DNA of 63,421 nt from Capnocytophaga catalasegens (GTDB lineage: Bacteria > Bacteroidota > Bacteroidia > Flavobacteriales > Flavobacteriaceae): the NCBI RefSeq assembly GCF_026005215.1, contig NZ_BPMA01000041.1, forward strand, positions 1 through 63,421. The letters are read 5' to 3'. The position numbers were made by a program, and so were the translations under genes. Position 1 is the stretch's first letter. The number at the start of each line of letters is the position of its first letter. Below, in pieces: positions 17,413-28,221 of the stretch. Below the pieces are notes generated by a model that saw nothing but the letters and a program-made list of their open reading frames with translations, was not told the origin of the DNA and made no database searches.

Positions 17413-18554
17413 TCAGGCATAATAAACAAATTACTTGCAATACCGTCAGAGAGGAATATGCCCTTATTTGTTGTTTTAAGATGCTTATTATCAATCAATA
17501 ATAGTTCTTCTTGTAAATAATTATTTGCTTCTCGAAGGAGATGAGAGTGAAATTCTTTGCCAAATAAAGATTCTATTTGTACAAGAGAAATACCTTTTTG
17601 AGTTCGTAACCCTGTGAGAATAAGCTCATTATAAGAATCATAAATAGAAAGTTTTTCTGTTTCGCAAGGACGAATATTAGCAGAAATCGCCTGTATATAC
17701 TTGATATTGTGTGATATATTCCAACTGCGTTCTTTGCCGTTGTAGCTATGAGCCGAGGGACCTATACCCATATACGGTTTTTGCTCCCAATAAGCGGTAT
17801 TATTTTTACTAAAATAGCCTTCTTTTCCAAAATTTGATAATTCATAATGAATAAAATTTTTTTCTTCAAGAATATTTTTTAGAAGAAAAAATTGCTCGTA
17901 AGTTTGTTCTTCATTTATATGTGGTATTTTTCCTTTGTGTATCAATTTTTCAAGAGCTGTTCTGGGTTCTACTGTTAGTGCATATGCCGAAATATGAGGT
18001 ACGCCAGCATCTAATGCCTTTTGGATATTTTTTATCCAACGGTCGTTACTCATATTGGGAATTCCGTATATTAAATCAATCGTGATATTGTCAAAAAAAG
18101 TAGAGGCTTCTTGAAGAATAGTTTGTGCTTGCCAAGCTGTGTGCGCCCGATTCATCAGTTGCAAATCTTCTTCAAAAAAAGACTGAATACCAATACTTAA
18201 TCTATTGATTTTAAGTTGTTTAATTTTTTCAAAAGAAAGAGATAAATTACCTTGATTAGAAAAATCATCAGGATTTGCTTCTAATGTAATTTCAGCTTTT
18301 TCCGAAACTTTGTAATGCTGGTAAATAGTATCCATTATTTTTTCTAACTCATTGGAAGTTAGCAAAGAAGGCGTTCCCCCACCGAAATAAATAGTTTGTA
18401 ATTCAGAGTGAACTGCTTCTTGTCTTCGCAAAATCAATTCTTTGCATAAAGCCTCAATTAGTTCAGTTTTTCGTTTGAGTGTTGTAGAAAAATGAAAATC
18501 ACAATAATGACAAGCTTGTTTACAGAAAGGAATATGAATATAAAGGCTATACAT
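17409..18554 (-). CDS. hemW: Radical SAM protein HemW (heme chaperone-like, HemN family)
   Basis: A 381-residue radical SAM enzyme starting MYSLYIHIPFCKQACHYCDF. Cys11, Cys15 and Cys18 bind the 4Fe-4S cluster; GGGTPSLL and IDLIYGIPNMS are family motifs. The CHYCDF form (not CxxxCxxCxC) and the length point to HemW, now known as a heme-binding protein delivering heme to respiratory enzymes, rather than to true oxygen-independent coproporphyrinogen oxidase HemN. It converges with the dCMP deaminase gene. Confidence 0.88.
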   Translation of the reverse strand: MYSLYIHIPFCKQACHYCDFHFSTTLKRKTELIEALCKELILRRQEAVHSELQTIYFGGGTPSLLTSNELEKIMDTIYQHYKVSEKAEITLEANPDDFSNQGNLSLSFEKIKQLKINRLSIGIQSFFEEDLQLMNRAHTAWQAQTILQEASTFFDNITIDLIYGIPNMSNDRWIKNIQKALDAGVPHISAYALTVEPRTALEKLIHKGKIPHINEEQTYEQFFLLKNILEEKNFIHYELSNFGKEGYFSKNNTAYWEQKPYMGIGPSAHSYNGKERSWNISHNIKYIQAISANIRPCETEKLSIYDSYNELILTGLRTQKGISLVQIESLFGKEFHSHLLREANNYLQEELLLIDNKHLKTTNKGIFLSDGIASNLFIMPD

Positions 18555-18628
18555 AAATACTGAAAATGGTTCGCAAGGTATGAATTTTTTTGGGAAAATA
18601 AAAAATAATATCTTTAAAAAAATTTTTG

Positions 18629-18636
18629 TATTTTTG
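18629..18636 (+). promoter_or_regulatory. -7 promoter element of gldF
   Basis: TATTTTTG fits TAnnTTTG, 19 bp upstream of the ATG at 18656. Confidence 0.5.
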
Positions 18637-18655
18637 ACCTCAAAATATTAAATCA

Positions 18656-19375
18656 ATGATAGCATTATTCAAAAAAGAAATTCGATATTTTTTTACTTCC
18701 TCAGTAGGATATGTAATTATGGGAATTTTTATGCTTTGTAATAGCTTGTTTTTGTGGTTGTTACGAGGTAATTATAACATTTTTGAAAGCGGATTTTCTG
18801 ATTTGCATCCGTTTTTTATTCTTTCGGCTTGGATATTTATATTTTTAGTTCCAGCCATTACCATGCGTACTATTTCCGAAGAAAAACGAACCGGAATGCT
18901 GACTCTTTTGCTGACAAAACCAATCACTCCCCAACAAATCATTTTAGGAAAATATTTAGGAATTTTAGTTTTGATAATCAGCGTATTATTACCTACGTTA
19001 TTGTTTGTATATATGGTATGGCAAATGGGAAATCCTGTGGGAAATCTAGATATAGCAACAACTATTGGTTCATATGTAGCATTATTTTTGTTAGCTTCGG
19101 GATTTGCTTCTGTTGGCTTGTGGGCTTCATCGGTAAGTCAAAATCAAATAGTTGCATTTGTGTTAGCTACATTTTTGAATTTTTTTCTATTTTACGGATT
19201 AGATGAAATAATTTCGCTTGTAGCAGGAGAAACATTTATTTATTTCGGATTTAAAAATCATTTTGAAGACATAAGTCGCGGAGTGATTGATACGCGCAAT
19301 GTGGTGTATTTCTCGGTTGTTATTGCTTTTTTCCTCTATATGGCTTTGCTTTCTTTGAAGAGTAACAAATTTTAG
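18656..19375 (+). CDS. gldF: Gliding-motility-associated ABC transporter permease GldF
   Basis: A 239-residue, six-helix permease starting MIALFKKEIRYFFTSSVGYV. The conserved block PAITMRTISEEKRTGMLTLLLTKPI (about 60-85) is the ABC-2 type pattern seen in GldF. In Flavobacterium johnsoniae GldA (ATPase), GldF and GldG form a transporter needed for gliding. Here gldG does not follow: the next gene, 75 bp away with its own promoter, is thiol peroxidase. Full-length by comparison with known GldF (about 240 residues). Confidence 0.88.
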   Translation: MIALFKKEIRYFFTSSVGYVIMGIFMLCNSLFLWLLRGNYNIFESGFSDLHPFFILSAWIFIFLVPAITMRTISEEKRTGMLTLLLTKPITPQQIILGKYLGILVLIISVLLPTLLFVYMVWQMGNPVGNLDIATTIGSYVALFLLASGFASVGLWASSVSQNQIVAFVLATFLNFFLFYGLDEIISLVAGETFIYFGFKNHFEDISRGVIDTRNVVYFSVVIAFFLYMALLSLKSNKF

Positions 19376-19418
19376 CAATAAAAAATACGTTTTTGTATTT
19401 ATTTTCGGAATAAATTTC

Positions 19419-19426
19419 TATTTTTG
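19419..19426 (+). promoter_or_regulatory. -7 promoter element of tpx
   Basis: TATTTTTG fits TAnnTTTG, 23 bp before the ATG at 19450, indicating that tpx has its own promoter behind gldF. Confidence 0.5.
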
Positions 19427-19449
19427 CAAAAATAATAAATATAAATTTT

Positions 19450-19947
19450 ATGGCACAGATTACATTCAAAGGGACACCTGCCAATACGCAAGGTTCATTG
19501 CCAAAAGAGGGGAGTGTCGCTCCCAATTTTGTAGTAGTAGCAAATGATTTGAGCGAAAAATCACTTGCCGATTATAAAGGAAGTCGTATTGTATTGAATA
19601 TTTTTCCAAGTATTGATACAGGAACTTGTGCGACTTCGGTTAGAAGATTCAATCAAGAGGCTTCTAATTTGAAGAATACAAAAGTGCTTTGTATTTCGAA
19701 AGATTTGCCTTTTGCTCAATCAAGATTTTGTGGAGCGGAAGGAATTGTTAACGTAGAAACGTTGTCAGATTTTCGAGGCGATTTTCAGGCGAAATATGGT
19801 CTTGTTTTTATTGATACGCCTTTGAAAGGATTGCTTTCGCGTGCGATAATTGTTCTTGACCCAGATGGCAGAGTTATCTACACAGAGCAAGTTGCAGAAA
19901 CCACACAAGAACCTGATTATCAGAAAGTAATAGAAGTACTTAGCTAA
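19450..19947 (+). CDS. tpx: Thiol peroxidase (Tpx, atypical 2-Cys peroxiredoxin)
   Basis: A 165-residue cytoplasmic peroxiredoxin reducing hydrogen and alkyl peroxides with thioredoxin. DTGTCATSVRRFN contains peroxidatic Cys60 with the essential Thr and Arg; SRFCGAEG contains resolving Cys94, the spacing of E. coli Tpx (Cys61/Cys95). Length equals the family standard. It ends at a strong shared terminator facing pepT. Confidence 0.96.
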   Translation: MAQITFKGTPANTQGSLPKEGSVAPNFVVVANDLSEKSLADYKGSRIVLNIFPSIDTGTCATSVRRFNQEASNLKNTKVLCISKDLPFAQSRFCGAEGIVNVETLSDFRGDFQAKYGLVFIDTPLKGLLSRAIIVLDPDGRVIYTEQVAETTQEPDYQKVIEVLS

Positions 19948-19964
19948 AATTAGGAAATTTAATA

Positions 19965-20006
19965 AAAAAATCCCCTAAATCACAATGACTTAGGGGGATT
20001 TTTTAT
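19965..20006. terminator. Bidirectional terminator between tpx and pepT
   Basis: Stem of AAAAATCCCCTAA against TTAGGGGGATTTTT with A- and T-runs on both sides, between two convergent genes. Confidence 0.85.
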
Positions 20007-21229
20007 TATTTGCGAGCAGTAATCTCAGCTATTTTTATGATGACATCAGTTGCTTTTAGCATACTTTCCACAGGGAGATATTCATATTTCCCATGAAAAT
20101 TAACTCCTCCTGCAAAAATATTAGGACACGGAAGCCCTTTGAAACTTAGTTGAGAACCATCTGTACCGCCACGTATAGGCTGAATAATAGGCGTGATACC
20201 CAATTCTTTCATAGCTTTTTCGGCGATTTCTACAATATGAAATACAGGTTCTATTTTTTCTTTCATATTGTAATATTGGTCAGAAATTTCAACTTTTAAA
20301 ACTCCTTTGAATAGCAAATTCAAATCGTGAATAATAGTTTCTAAGATTTTCTTTTTACCTTCAAATTTCATTCGATCGTGATCTCTGATGATAAGATGAA
20401 TAATAGTTTTTTCAACATCTCCACTAACATTCGTTATATGAAAAAAACCTTCTCGACCTTCGGTTTTGTATGGCACTTGGTTTTTTGGTAGCATTCGGAT
20501 AAATTTGGCAGCAATCATTATCGAATTGACCATTTTGTCTTTGGCTGTTCCAGGGTGAACGTTTTTCCCTTGTATGGTGACTTTGGCGCCAGCAGCATTG
20601 AAGTTTTCGTATTCAAGCTCGCCTACATGGCTTCCATCCATAGTATATGCCCAATCTGCTCCAAATTTTTCAACATCAAACTGATGAGCTCCTCGACCAA
20701 TTTCTTCATCGGGAGTGAAGGCTATTCGTATTTTTCCGTGCTTGATTTCGGGGTGCTTTACCAAATATTCCATAGCAGAAACAATTTCGGTAACTCCTGC
20801 TTTATCATCAGCACCTAAGAGCGTTGTTCCGTCGGTAGTAATGAGTGTTTGTCCAATATATTTTTTCAAATCGTCAAATTCGCTCGGCGATAATATGATA
20901 TTCAAATCTTTGTTCAAAACAATATCGCCTCCGTCATAGTTTTTGATAATTTGAGGTTTTACATTTGCTCCTGAAAAATCGGGAGAGGTATCAAAATGTG
21001 CAATAAAACCAATGGTTGGAACAGGATAATCAACATTGCTCGGGAGCGTAGCCATTACGTACGAATTATCATCAATGGTAACATCTTCCAGCCCAATTTG
21101 TTTTAAATCTTCGACCAATTTTCGAGCCAAATTCCATTGTTTTTCGGTACTTGGCGTTGTGTTGCTGTCAGGGTCAGATTGCGTATCAATCGCAACATAA
21201 CTCAAAAAACGATTTACTATATTTTCCAT
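20006..21229 (-). CDS. pepT: Peptidase T (tripeptide aminopeptidase, M20B)
   Basis: A 407-residue di-zinc aminopeptidase cleaving the N-terminal residue of tripeptides. HFD (His78, Asp80), GADDKAG (Asp141) and DEEIGRGAH (Glu175/Glu176) are metal ligands and the catalytic base; a C-terminal [10 protein letters not shown] block is conserved. Normal length for PepT. It shares the tpx terminator on the 3' side and lies 38 bp after the acyl-CoA ligase on the same strand. Confidence 0.95.
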   Translation of the reverse strand: MENIVNRFLSYVAIDTQSDPDSNTTPSTEKQWNLARKLVEDLKQIGLEDVTIDDNSYVMATLPSNVDYPVPTIGFIAHFDTSPDFSGANVKPQIIKNYDGGDIVLNKDLNIILSPSEFDDLKKYIGQTLITTDGTTLLGADDKAGVTEIVSAMEYLVKHPEIKHGKIRIAFTPDEEIGRGAHQFDVEKFGADWAYTMDGSHVGELEYENFNAAGAKVTIQGKNVHPGTAKDKMVNSIMIAAKFIRMLPKNQVPYKTEGREGFFHITNVSGDVEKTIIHLIIRDHDRMKFEGKKKILETIIHDLNLLFKGVLKVEISDQYYNMKEKIEPVFHIVEIAEKAMKELGITPIIQPIRGGTDGSQLSFKGLPCPNIFAGGVNFHGKYEYLPVESMLKATDVIIKIAEITARK

Positions 21230-21267
21230 ATTTGTTTAGTTTTTAAAATTTTTATTTGTTGTCAAAT

Positions 21268-23043
21268 TTATGCGTGTCCGTAAAAATTATTATACAAATC
21301 TTTGTATTTTTCAATAATTACACGACGTTTTAGTTTGAGTGTAGGGGTAAGGTGTCCGCTATCAATACTCCATTCGTCGGGAGTGAAATCGAATACTTTA
21401 ATTTGTTCCCATTTGCCAAGTTTTTGGTTTATGTATTCAATTTCTTTACTTAATCGCGCTCTGATTTTCTCGTTGGCAATCAATTCTTTATTATCATCAG
21501 AGGCAGAAACATCGTGGCGTTTAGCCCAAGCACGGACAAAAGCGAAATTCGGTTGAATAATAGCTCCAGGCATTTTCTCACCATCACCAACAACCATTGC
21601 TTGTTCAAAGAATCGAGATTGTTTGAACATATTTTCGATATTTTGCGGAGCAATGTATTTTCCGCCTGAGGTTTTAAACATTTCTTTCTTTCGGTCGGTA
21701 ATGGTCAAAAATCCATCTATATCTAAAATACCGATATCTCCCGTATGAAAAAATCCGTCAGAGTCAATAACTTCTTTTGTTTTTTCATCGTCTTTGTAAT
21801 ATCCGAGCATAATATTCTCTCCTTTGCACAAAATTTCCCCGTCTTCGGCTATTTTTACTTGTAGATTAGCAATTGGTTTTCCAATAGTTCCAATTTTCCA
21901 TTCATTATTTCTTTCGCAATTAACAGAAACAACAGGAGATGTTTCGGTAAGTCCATATCCTTCCCAAATAGGAATACCTGCGGCAGAAAAAATACGTACC
22001 AAACGTGATTGTAAAGCAGCACTTCCTGAAATCATACGAAGATTTCCTCCGAGTGCTTGTTGCCATTTTGAAAAAATAAGTTTGCGTGCTATTTTCAGTT
22101 TGAATTCGTACCACCAACCATTGGCTTGATAAGGTTCGTATTGTTCGCCTAATTTTATTGCCCAAAAAAATAGAACTTTTTTTATTCCAGAAAGTTCTGT
22201 GCCTTTACTGTAAATACTATCATACACTTTCTCAACCAATCGGGGTACTACTGTCATCAGTTTGGGTTGAATTTCACGAATATTTTCGGCTATTTTTTCC
22301 ATTGATTCGGCAAAATACAAGCGGATACCACAGTATTGGTACAAAGTGGTTAGCATTCGTTCAAAAATATGACATACAGGTAAAAAACTAAGGCATTTAT
22401 CCCCAGTATTTACAGGAACACGATTTTGACAATCAATAATATTGCTAATAATATTATTGTGTGAAAGCATTACACCTTTCGGCTTTCCAGTAGTTCCCGA
22501 AGTGTAAATAATAGTAGCCAAATCGTGCGATTGAATATTTTTTTTTCGTACTTCAACTTCAGATTGATTGCTTTGGTCTTGTCCTAACGAAAGAATATAT
22601 TGCCAATCTTTTGCATCTTTTACTTTATCAAACGAGAAAATTTCTTGTAAAGAAGGAATTTCATTTTTGATAGAAGTTACTTTTTCATACAAAAAAGCGT
22701 CTGAAGCAAAGCAAAATTTGCACTCGGCGTGATTTAATATATAAGCGTAATCTTCTTTGGAAATGGTAGGATAAATAGGTATATTTTGCGCCCCAATCTG
22801 CGTAATTGCCATATCCAAAATATGCCATTCTGTACGGTTATTAGACGAAACCATTGCTATTTTGTCATTTTTCTGTACCCCCAAGCGTAATAATGCTCGG
22901 CTAACACAATTTATTTTATCGACATATTCTGCGGAAGAAATAGCACTCCATTGTCCATTATATTTGGTTACTAACGCATCTTCAATAGGATATTTTTCTA
23001 ATTGATGATAAGGGATGTCAAATAAACGAGTTACTCGTGTCAT
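21268..23043 (-). CDS. Long-chain fatty acid-CoA ligase (AMP-dependent synthetase)
   Basis: A 591-residue adenylate-forming enzyme activating fatty acids to acyl-CoA. The phosphate-binding loop IIYTSGTTGKPKGVMLSHNN is intact, and the downstream YGLTETSPVVS, GYYKDDEKT, DGFFHTGDIG and TDRKKEMFKTSGGKY blocks match the long-chain FadD15-type group. No signal peptide or membrane segment is obvious. It is preceded by a promoter element on the minus strand and followed by pepT. Confidence 0.92.
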   Translation of the reverse strand: MTRVTRLFDIPYHQLEKYPIEDALVTKYNGQWSAISSAEYVDKINCVSRALLRLGVQKNDKIAMVSSNNRTEWHILDMAITQIGAQNIPIYPTISKEDYAYILNHAECKFCFASDAFLYEKVTSIKNEIPSLQEIFSFDKVKDAKDWQYILSLGQDQSNQSEVEVRKKNIQSHDLATIIYTSGTTGKPKGVMLSHNNIISNIIDCQNRVPVNTGDKCLSFLPVCHIFERMLTTLYQYCGIRLYFAESMEKIAENIREIQPKLMTVVPRLVEKVYDSIYSKGTELSGIKKVLFFWAIKLGEQYEPYQANGWWYEFKLKIARKLIFSKWQQALGGNLRMISGSAALQSRLVRIFSAAGIPIWEGYGLTETSPVVSVNCERNNEWKIGTIGKPIANLQVKIAEDGEILCKGENIMLGYYKDDEKTKEVIDSDGFFHTGDIGILDIDGFLTITDRKKEMFKTSGGKYIAPQNIENMFKQSRFFEQAMVVGDGEKMPGAIIQPNFAFVRAWAKRHDVSASDDNKELIANEKIRARLSKEIEYINQKLGKWEQIKVFDFTPDEWSIDSGHLTPTLKLKRRVIIEKYKDLYNNFYGHA

Positions 23044-23059
23044 ATAATAATTTTATTTG

Positions 23060-23067
23060 CAAAGATA
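23060..23067 (-). promoter_or_regulatory. -7 promoter element of the acyl-CoA ligase gene
   Basis: CAAAGATA on the plus strand is TATCTTTG on the minus strand, 17 bp upstream of the ATG at 23043. Confidence 0.55.
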
Positions 23068-23140
23068 GTAAATATTTTCATTAAATTAACGTTTATCTAA
23101 TAAAGCTATATTAGATAAAAAGTAAAAATAGTTGAAAAAT

Positions 23141-24385
23141 TTATTTTCTTCCGACTTTATGTCCTGCCATACCATAATATAATATAAATGCAAAACAAGG
23201 TAAACATAACCAATATGCGTTTTGCATACCGAAATTATCTTTTAAAGCAGCAAAAACAAGAGGGAGTATTGCTCCACCAGCAATTGCCATTGTTAGAAGG
23301 GAAGCTCCTGTTTTGGTAAGTTTCCCTAATCCGTCCATAGCCAAAGGCCAAATAGCAGGCCACATAAGCGAACAACCTAGTGCCATAAATGAAATAAAAT
23401 AAATAGAATACTCCGAAGAGGCTGTTGCTACGGCAATTGTTCCAAAAATAGCCAGTAAAGAGCAGATTTTCAGTGCAGTAGATTGTGAAATATATTTAGG
23501 TATGAAAATAGCTCCGCAAATATATCCAATTATCATTCCGATAGAAGGGATAAAAGAGGCTAATTTACCAATATTCATCTCAAAGCCCAAAAATGAAATA
23601 GGTTGATTATCAATACCTAAGGTTTCAGAATAATCAACCATTGTAGTTAGAGAAATTGTTTCAACTCCCACATAAAGGAATAAAGCAAATGTTCCCAAAA
23701 GTAAATGTGGAAAATCAAAAATTGATTTTTTGTTAGAATCAATTACCAGTTGAGTATCGTTATTTGTTTCATCTTCGCCTTGTGCTTTTACTTCGGGAAG
23801 AGGAGCAATTAGTGAAATTAATCCTAAAAGAAGAAATACACCTACAATAATATAAAAAGGAAGTGTGAGGTCAGAGGTTTGTACCTGGGTTGTTTCTTTT
23901 CCAATAACAACTGCCAAAAATAAGGGTGCTATTGGCCAAGCCAATTTATTACAAATTCCCATTATACTGATACGTCGTGCAGCACTTTCGATAGGTCCCA
24001 AAATGGTCGTATATGGATTAACCGATGCTTGTAAGAAGGCATTTCCCGCACCACTTACAAATGATGCTAATAAGAATAATAGAAGACTTTCTGTATTAGC
24101 TGAAGGAATAAAAAGAGCAAAGGCAATAGCAAAAAGCAAAAATGAAAATGCCATAGTTCGTTTGTATCCGATTTTTTTAATTAAAATTGAGGCAGGATAC
24201 CCAAAAATTAGAAAAGGAGTAAAAGTTGCTGCTACCAGCAGGTAACTCTTTGTTGAAGAGATGTTCAGTGTGTTTTTGAGTACTGGAATTAGATACGAGT
24301 TTATCCCTAGGGCAAATCCGATAGAAAAGAACATGAGTCCAATGAATGCCAATGGAATTACGAAATTTTGTTTTTGTGAAGTCAT
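23141..24385 (-). CDS. Sugar MFS transporter (FucP / glucose-galactose permease family)
   Basis: A 414-residue, twelve-helix major facilitator. GNAFLQASVNPYTTILGP and MGICNKLAWPIAPL are the hallmarks of the FucP family (fucose, glucose/galactose or N-acetylglucosamine proton symport). A charged central loop near residues 205-220 separates the two halves. The substrate cannot be fixed from sequence. The neighbouring phosphofructokinase and downstream GlcNAc-kinase-like gene, and fucosidases elsewhere in the window, make a hexose, fucose or GlcNAc plausible. Confidence 0.88.
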   Translation of the reverse strand: MTSQKQNFVIPLAFIGLMFFSIGFALGINSYLIPVLKNTLNISSTKSYLLVAATFTPFLIFGYPASILIKKIGYKRTMAFSFLLFAIAFALFIPSANTESLLLFLLASFVSGAGNAFLQASVNPYTTILGPIESAARRISIMGICNKLAWPIAPLFLAVVIGKETTQVQTSDLTLPFYIIVGVFLLLGLISLIAPLPEVKAQGEDETNNDTQLVIDSNKKSIFDFPHLLLGTFALFLYVGVETISLTTMVDYSETLGIDNQPISFLGFEMNIGKLASFIPSIGMIIGYICGAIFIPKYISQSTALKICSLLAIFGTIAVATASSEYSIYFISFMALGCSLMWPAIWPLAMDGLGKLTKTGASLLTMAIAGGAILPLVFAALKDNFGMQNAYWLCLPCFAFILYYGMAGHKVGRK

Positions 24386-24615
24386 TTTTTATTTTTTTTA
24401 ATTATTTTCAATAATAAAATCTTTAATCCTAAAAAGAGGTGCTAAATTACAAATATTTAGTTGATATACCAAAACTTTTTCTATATTTTTTTTATGTAAG
24501 ACAAAACTAAAACGATAACGGGCTAATTTTAAAATAAAAAAGATATTAAGTATTTATATATGTTCAAAATGACATAATTTTACAAGCGAAAAATAATAAA
24601 ATTTAGAGAAAGAAA

Positions 24616-25608
24616 ATGTCAGGAAAGATTAAAAAAATAGCTGTCTTAACTTCTGGGGGAGATGCACCAGGTATGAATGCAGCTATACGAGCTGTAGTAC
24701 GTACATGTGCTTATTACAAAGTAGAAATTTTGGGTGTATATAGAGGTTATCAAGGAATGATAGAAGAAGATTTCGTTGAACTCAATGCTCGTAGCGTACG
24801 TGATACCATAAATAAAGGAGGTACTTTTCTAAAATCAGCTCGTTCAAAAGATTTCAAAACCAAAGAAGGTCGAAAAAAAGCCTACGAAAATCTAAAAAAA
24901 CACAATGTAGATGCCTTGGTTGTTATCGGTGGAGATGGGTCTTTTACAGGAGCTTTGCTTTTTAACCAAGAACATAATTTCCCAGTGATGGGTATTCCCG
25001 GAACGATTGACAATGATATTTACGGAACTACATACACCTTGGGTTATGATACGGCTCTAAATACGGCTGTTGAAGCTATTGACAAAATTCGTGATACGGC
25101 AAGTTCGCACAACCGAATGTTTTTTATCGAAGTGATGGGACGTGATGCCGGATTTATAGCCCTTAATACAGGTATCGGAGGAGGGGCAGAGCGTATTTTA
25201 ATTCCCGAAGAAAATACACCTGTTGAAGAACTTTTACAAGATTTGGAAGAAGGACACGCCAAAGGAAAAACCTCTAATATTATAGTGGTTGCCGAAGGAG
25301 ATAAATCGGGCAAAAATGTATTTCAATTGAAAGAATATGTTGAGCAAAAACACCCAGAATACGATATTCGTGTATCTGTTTTAGGTCATATGCAACGTGG
25401 TGGAGCTCCTTCGTGCTATGATCGAGTTTTGGCAACACGTATGGGAGTGAAAGCAGTTGAATCGCTTTTGGATGGAAAATCAAATTATATGGTAGGAATT
25501 AACAACGATAGAATGGATTTAGTACCACTTGAAAAAGCAATTAAAGGAGGAGAAGGAGATAAAATAGACAAAGACCTTATCCGTATTGCCGAAATAATGA
25601 GTGTTTAA
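24616..25608 (+). CDS. pfkA: ATP-dependent 6-phosphofructokinase
   Basis: A 330-residue enzyme committing fructose 6-phosphate to glycolysis. LTSGGDAPGMNAAIR (11-25) and IGGDGSFTGA (104-113) form the ATP site; GTIDNDI (129-135) contains catalytic Asp132, and the Gly at the GGDGS position indicates ATP rather than pyrophosphate as donor. It diverges from the sugar transporter gene across 230 bp and precedes a DinB-like gene by 9 bp. Confidence 0.96.
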   Translation: MSGKIKKIAVLTSGGDAPGMNAAIRAVVRTCAYYKVEILGVYRGYQGMIEEDFVELNARSVRDTINKGGTFLKSARSKDFKTKEGRKKAYENLKKHNVDALVVIGGDGSFTGALLFNQEHNFPVMGIPGTIDNDIYGTTYTLGYDTALNTAVEAIDKIRDTASSHNRMFFIEVMGRDAGFIALNTGIGGGAERILIPEENTPVEELLQDLEEGHAKGKTSNIIVVAEGDKSGKNVFQLKEYVEQKHPEYDIRVSVLGHMQRGGAPSCYDRVLATRMGVKAVESLLDGKSNYMVGINNDRMDLVPLEKAIKGGEGDKIDKDLIRIAEIMSV

Positions 25609-25617
25609 AATTAAAAA

Positions 25618-26091
25618 ATGAAAGACATCATCACACCTCAAGAATGGATTGAAAATTGGCAATCGAATCGCCGATTAACCCGCAAGGTTATCGAAACTTT
25701 CCCCGAGAAAGAATTGTTTGAATTTTCGGTCGGAGGAATGCGTCCATTTGCGAATCTTGCCGATGAATTACTTTATATAGCTGATTTGGCAATGAAGCAA
25801 TTCATTGAAAATCAAATCATTGAATTTTCAAATTACATAGGTTATGCAGGAAAAACCAAAGCAGAGATTTTAGCCAATTGGGACAATACCACTGCTTTGA
25901 TTGAAGCTTTTGGTAAAGAAACACCACAAGAGCGTTATCGTGAGGTGTTCAACTTGTTTGGTATGTTCAATTATTCTGTGATTGATAATTTGACCTATCT
26001 TGTTGAAAATGAGATACATCACCGAGGGCAAGGCTATGTGTATTTGCGAGCTTTGAATATTGAACCACCTGCTTTTTATAGTGAATTTTAA
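25618..26091 (+). CDS. DinB family protein
   Basis: A 157-residue four-helix-bundle protein. The C-terminal HHRGQGYVYLRALNIEPP is the DinB family signature; its His and an upstream helical His would form the metal site, though the upstream His is not evident, so metal binding may be incomplete. The family includes bacillithiol S-transferases and many uncharacterised proteins. It is cotranscribed with pfkA (9-bp gap). Confidence 0.8.
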   Translation: MKDIITPQEWIENWQSNRRLTRKVIETFPEKELFEFSVGGMRPFANLADELLYIADLAMKQFIENQIIEFSNYIGYAGKTKAEILANWDNTTALIEAFGKETPQERYREVFNLFGMFNYSVIDNLTYLVENEIHHRGQGYVYLRALNIEPPAFYSEF

Positions 26092-26135
26092 GGAAAAATA
26101 ATACTAAAAAGTTTTTTTATTTTTCAAAAAATTTG

Positions 26136-26143
26136 TACCTTTG
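26136..26143 (+). promoter_or_regulatory. -7 promoter element of gapA
   Basis: TACCTTTG fits TAnnTTTG; the gapA ATG lies 70 bp downstream, leaving a fairly long A-rich leader. Confidence 0.55.
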
Positions 26144-26198
26144 TAGAGTTTAGAAATTGATACTAAGAAAATATTTATAAACAAAATTTTTAAAATAA

Positions 26199-27215
<1,017 letters not shown>

Positions 27216-27242
27216 ATTTAAAAGTTTAGTATATAACACAAG

Positions 27243-27270
27243 GAAAATGCCTGAAATTTCAGGCATTTTC
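27243..27270 (+). terminator. Palindromic terminator after gapA
   Basis: A perfect 28-bp palindrome, GAAAATGCCTGAAA then its complement, followed by TTT; lies 28 bp after the gapA stop codon and 20 bp before the next gene. Confidence 0.8.
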
Positions 27271-27289
27271 TTTAAAATCGTAATAATTT

Positions 27290-28144
27290 ATGATACTGAT
27301 AGTAGATAGTGGAGCTACCAAAGCCGATTGGACAGCTTTGAACAGTTCAGCAGAAAAACTTTTTGAAACTCAAACACTTGGATTGAATCCTGAGGTTCTT
27401 ACTGAAGAGGTTATTACTGAGCGAATTACGAGTAATTTTGAACTTTTTGAAAATCGTAAAAATATAAAAAGTATTTACTTCTATGGAGCAGGTTGTGGAA
27501 CTGAACGAATGATTTCATTTTTGAAAAAAGTATTGGAAAAATTCTTTACCAATGCAGATATTCAAGTATGTGAAGATACTTTTGCGGCAGTATATGCAAC
27601 TACTCGTCCTGAGGAAAAAGCCATAGTATGTATCTTGGGAACAGGTTCAAATTGTAGTCTTTGGAATGGAGAAAAATTAGTGCAAGCAGTCGATTCTTTA
27701 GGATATATAGTAATGGATGAATGTAGTGGTAATTACTTTGGAAAACGACTTATCACAGATTATTTCTTCAAAAAAATGCCAGATTATTTACATAAAAAAT
27801 TTGAAGAACAATTTGATTTAGACTCTGATGTCATCAAAAATCATTTGTACAAATTGCCTAATCCGAATAGTTATTTAGCTACATTTGCTCGTTTTTTAGT
27901 AGAGAACAAAACGGAAGATTATTGTCGTGATATGGTAAGAAAAGGTGTGCAACTTTTTGTAGATCACTGGATTGTACAATATGAAGGTTGCCATGAACTT
28001 CCAATAAATTTTGTAGGAAGTATTGCATTTTACTTGCAGGACATTCTCAGAGAAGTACTCGCTGAAAACAATATGAAAGCAGGGGTTATTTTACGAAAAC
28101 CTATTGATGGATTGGTTGCTTATCATATACAAAAACAAAAATAG
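27290..28144 (+). CDS. N-acetylglucosamine kinase-like protein (BadF/BadG/BcrA/BcrD ATPase family)
   Basis: A 284-residue ASKHA-fold kinase. DSGATKADW (6-14) is the phosphate-1 motif, ILGTGSNCSLW the phosphate-2 region and NFVGSIAFYL the adenosine-side motif. The closest described role is phosphorylation of N-acetylglucosamine by eukaryotic-type NAGK, and the family is common in Bacteroidetes. It would link extracellular hexosaminidase action to amino-sugar catabolism. Confidence 0.8.
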   Translation: MILIVDSGATKADWTALNSSAEKLFETQTLGLNPEVLTEEVITERITSNFELFENRKNIKSIYFYGAGCGTERMISFLKKVLEKFFTNADIQVCEDTFAAVYATTRPEEKAIVCILGTGSNCSLWNGEKLVQAVDSLGYIVMDECSGNYFGKRLITDYFFKKMPDYLHKKFEEQFDLDSDVIKNHLYKLPNPNSYLATFARFLVENKTEDYCRDMVRKGVQLFVDHWIVQYEGCHELPINFVGSIAFYLQDILREVLAENNMKAGVILRKPIDGLVAYHIQKQK

Positions 28145-28164
28145 AGTTGAATTTTTCATTAGAG

Positions 28165-28199
28165 ATAAACCTCTAAGTGATTGTTTCTTAGAGGTTTAT
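28165..28199. terminator. Terminator between the GlcNAc-kinase-like and small GNAT-like genes
   Basis: ATAAACCTCTAAG pairs with CTTAGAGGTTTAT across a 9-nt loop; it lies between convergent genes and can serve both. Confidence 0.75.
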
Positions 28200-28221
28200 T
28201 GTTTTTGTGAGTAAGGAATAT

